The notes under the pieces: generated by a model
Seen by the model: the letters and a program-made list of their open reading frames with translations, nothing else
What the model was told of the DNA's origin: nothing
Databases searched by the model: none
NCBI GenBank assembly: GCA_963678705.1
Contig: OY783221.1
Location: forward strand, 5,456,001-5,520,000
DNA: 64,000 bases
Reading direction: 5' to 3'
Source: Panorpa germanica
Taxonomy: Eukaryota; Arthropoda; Insecta; Mecoptera; Panorpidae
Translations under genes and position numbers: made by a program
Shown here: positions 61,986 through 64,000 of the stretch, piece by piece
How the letters are laid out: every line of letters starts with the position of its first letter
How positions within the stretch are numbered: position 1 is the stretch's first letter

Positions 61986-64000
61986 TGTGTACTACCATAG
62001 CAATATTATAGGCAGTATTAATGGAATAGTTAATAATTTATTATGAAATTGAAGATAACACGGAAAAAATTAAACTCGTTGTTAAATTTTTACAATGTTG
62101 CTTTAACCACTGAGTTACCATTGAATAAACAAAACGATTTATTGCAGGTCTAGGACTTGAACAAAAATCAAAACAGAACAACAAAAGGTATATAATAATC
62201 CACAGTCAAATTATTATTAAAAAGTCGTCACTAAGAATTATTTCTAAAGTAAGAATTTCTTCGTTCTTCTAGAATTACTTAAAATGTATTTCTTCTCTAT
62301 GTGTTAGTTTAAATGCAATTAGTCTAGTGCCTGTTGACTACTACAAGCAGTAAGCTAATAGCGGTCAGATCTTACATGCAACGGTAGCATTCTTTTGGTT
62401 AATTACGTTTAGTTAATTACGATTCTATGAATATTTGTGTACAGTAATTTTATTCAATTAATCGTGCATAAGTTTGCGCATTAGTTTTTTTCTGCAACAC
62501 TTTCAAACCAGATTATTCTGTTGAAATTCTTGACATATTTTTATTGATTCAGACATTGAGTTATTTCTTTTATCTATTTGCCATCAGTTATCTGTATTTT
62601 ATCTATATCTAGCTCAGTGGCTGTCAACCACTGTCATTTGGATGAGCTTTGGAACATTGTCTTAAACTTAAGCAAGATAGATTGGTAGGCAAAGTAATAC
62701 TAAAGTAATATATTTGTAATACATACAATAGAATCAATCAAGTTAAAAAAAGATTGTATACCTCTGGTTCTAACTCCACTCCAATTAAATATTATACTAA
62801 TTCTAAACAATCCTACTGTATACTACTAGTTTAATTATTAAAAAATTTTAATTACAAATGTCAAAGTTATCTAAATGTTATCTAAATAAATATTTTGACA
62901 TCTGTTAATAAAAAAAAAAACTCTATAGACCTTTATAAAAGCTGTGACCATTATCAGTCATATTTTTTGTTTGTTATAAAACTATTGTCTATTTCTTGTC
63001 AGATATGATGTTTGAAAGATTTTGTAACTGTATTATTCATATATAATAAAAATATTTTATCAAATATTAATCTCACATATGGAAGTAATGCATATTAAGG
63101 CTCTACAATACTTTTTTATAAAATTTATTTTATCGTGTATTAATCATTTGCTATTGTAACTGAATAATATAATAGAATTTTTTACAATGAATAAAAGCTT
63201 TTATACGTGTTTCTTTTTTCAACTGGGTGGTCCCTTTTCTTTTGGGATGACGTTTTTTAATGAACTACCATATATGCTTAATGAATAATGAACCTTCTTT
63301 ATTGGATCTTCTACGGCTGTGTTATTATTTTAAGCTTTGTATTTAATAATAAAGAAAAAATATTATAATTTTTAACTTTCCGGTATTTCGAATATAGATA
63401 ATCGATTTTGTCTCTTGTTTTACGGCGATTTCAACCACTAGGTGATATATCCTGAATAATCTAGTGTAATAAACAGACATTTTTGTTCATAAAAAATAAT
63501 TCCCCCTTAATTTAAAATGATAGAGACAAAAATGTTGGACTAATTTAACACTAATTAAAAATGTATCATTCTTAAGTTTATTATTATCATATCAAGATAG
63601 AGATAGACATTCTTTATCATAATAAGAAGATATCAATCACGTTTAGGTAATATATAATTAATAATTAGTAATAAAAAATCTGTCAGACTAAAGGCACGGA
63701 ATATGTGCATGGAATATAATTAACATATATAATAATTTAGAGGCGCGTCTAGGAAGAATTAGTCATAGAAATAACTAAAAATAATGACGAGATGAACTTA
63801 ATTTATAAGTAACTGAAAATGTTCTTATTATACTAAGAATTTGTTGATAATTGATCATAAACAAACTAAGTATATAGTTATGTTTCTTTTTAATTATCTC
63901 GTATTTTAATATGTCGTACTATTTGTTTTTATCTTTAACGTTTCTCCTTCATTTTACAAGTTTGTTGTAAAGTAACACGAAAGCAGACCAGAGAAGTGAA
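61986..64000. other. Non-coding AT-rich DNA
   Basis: No gene, RNA or bounded repeat recognised to the end of the window. Confidence 0.5.

Overview
This window is strongly AT-rich, repeat-laden, intron-bearing eukaryotic DNA. The set of mobile elements (mariner fragments, a Lep1-style Helitron, a PIF/Harbinger element, many short inverted-repeat elements, a non-LTR retrotransposon tail) and long stretches without coding potential point to an insect nuclear genome. A lepidopteran is a reasonable guess from the Helitron ends and the frequent TACTCGTA-type words, but this is inference. No bacterial operon, CRISPR array, rRNA or tRNA was recognised.

Only one probable host gene is visible: a 146-codon first coding exon on the + strand at 12341-12778. 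It has an in-frame upstream stop, a clean GTGAGT donor at 12779 and a phase-0 boundary. No later exon could be recognised, so the remaining 51 kb may be a long intron or intergenic DNA. The protein family was not recognised.

The most complete unit is a PIF/Harbinger DNA transposon at 31916-35535 (3,620 bp). It has 44-bp terminal inverted repeats with one mismatch, AGT on both sides, and two convergent spliced genes. The + gene encodes a 282-aa Myb/SANT-like DNA-binding protein (3 exons). The - gene encodes a 374-aa HARBI1-like DDE transposase (4 exons) with the D, D and E residues in place. Both open when the introns are removed, so the element looks young and possibly autonomous. Its inverted repeat contains a 26-bp palindrome, and the stretch between the two genes is shared with a Helitron 16 kb away.

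The rest is layered repeats. From left to right: Tc1/mariner transposase debris (2.4 kb); three 218-bp inverted-repeat elements (2.9, 7.9, 27.9 kb); a ~600-bp element family with GGG(C/T)TTGTGT ends (5.5 and 50.5 kb plus fragments); a CAGGGTGTCCC element in a TA repeat (8.6 kb); Helitron copies (14.6, 17.5 kb); mariner 5' fragments (16.7, 29.9, 58.9, 61.0 kb) and a mariner deletion derivative (22.1 kb); a two-copy CCCAGTAAAC element (36.7, 61.7 kb); a LINE 3' end (43.8 kb); hairpins (42.4, 48.7 kb); and a minisatellite of about 24-bp units built on CGCCGCGAAA (56.3 kb).

No new multi-gene biological system was found. The best leads are the intact-looking Harbinger element with palindromic ends, its sequence sharing with a Helitron, and the CG-rich minisatellite. 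All joins, copies and boundaries were read by eye.
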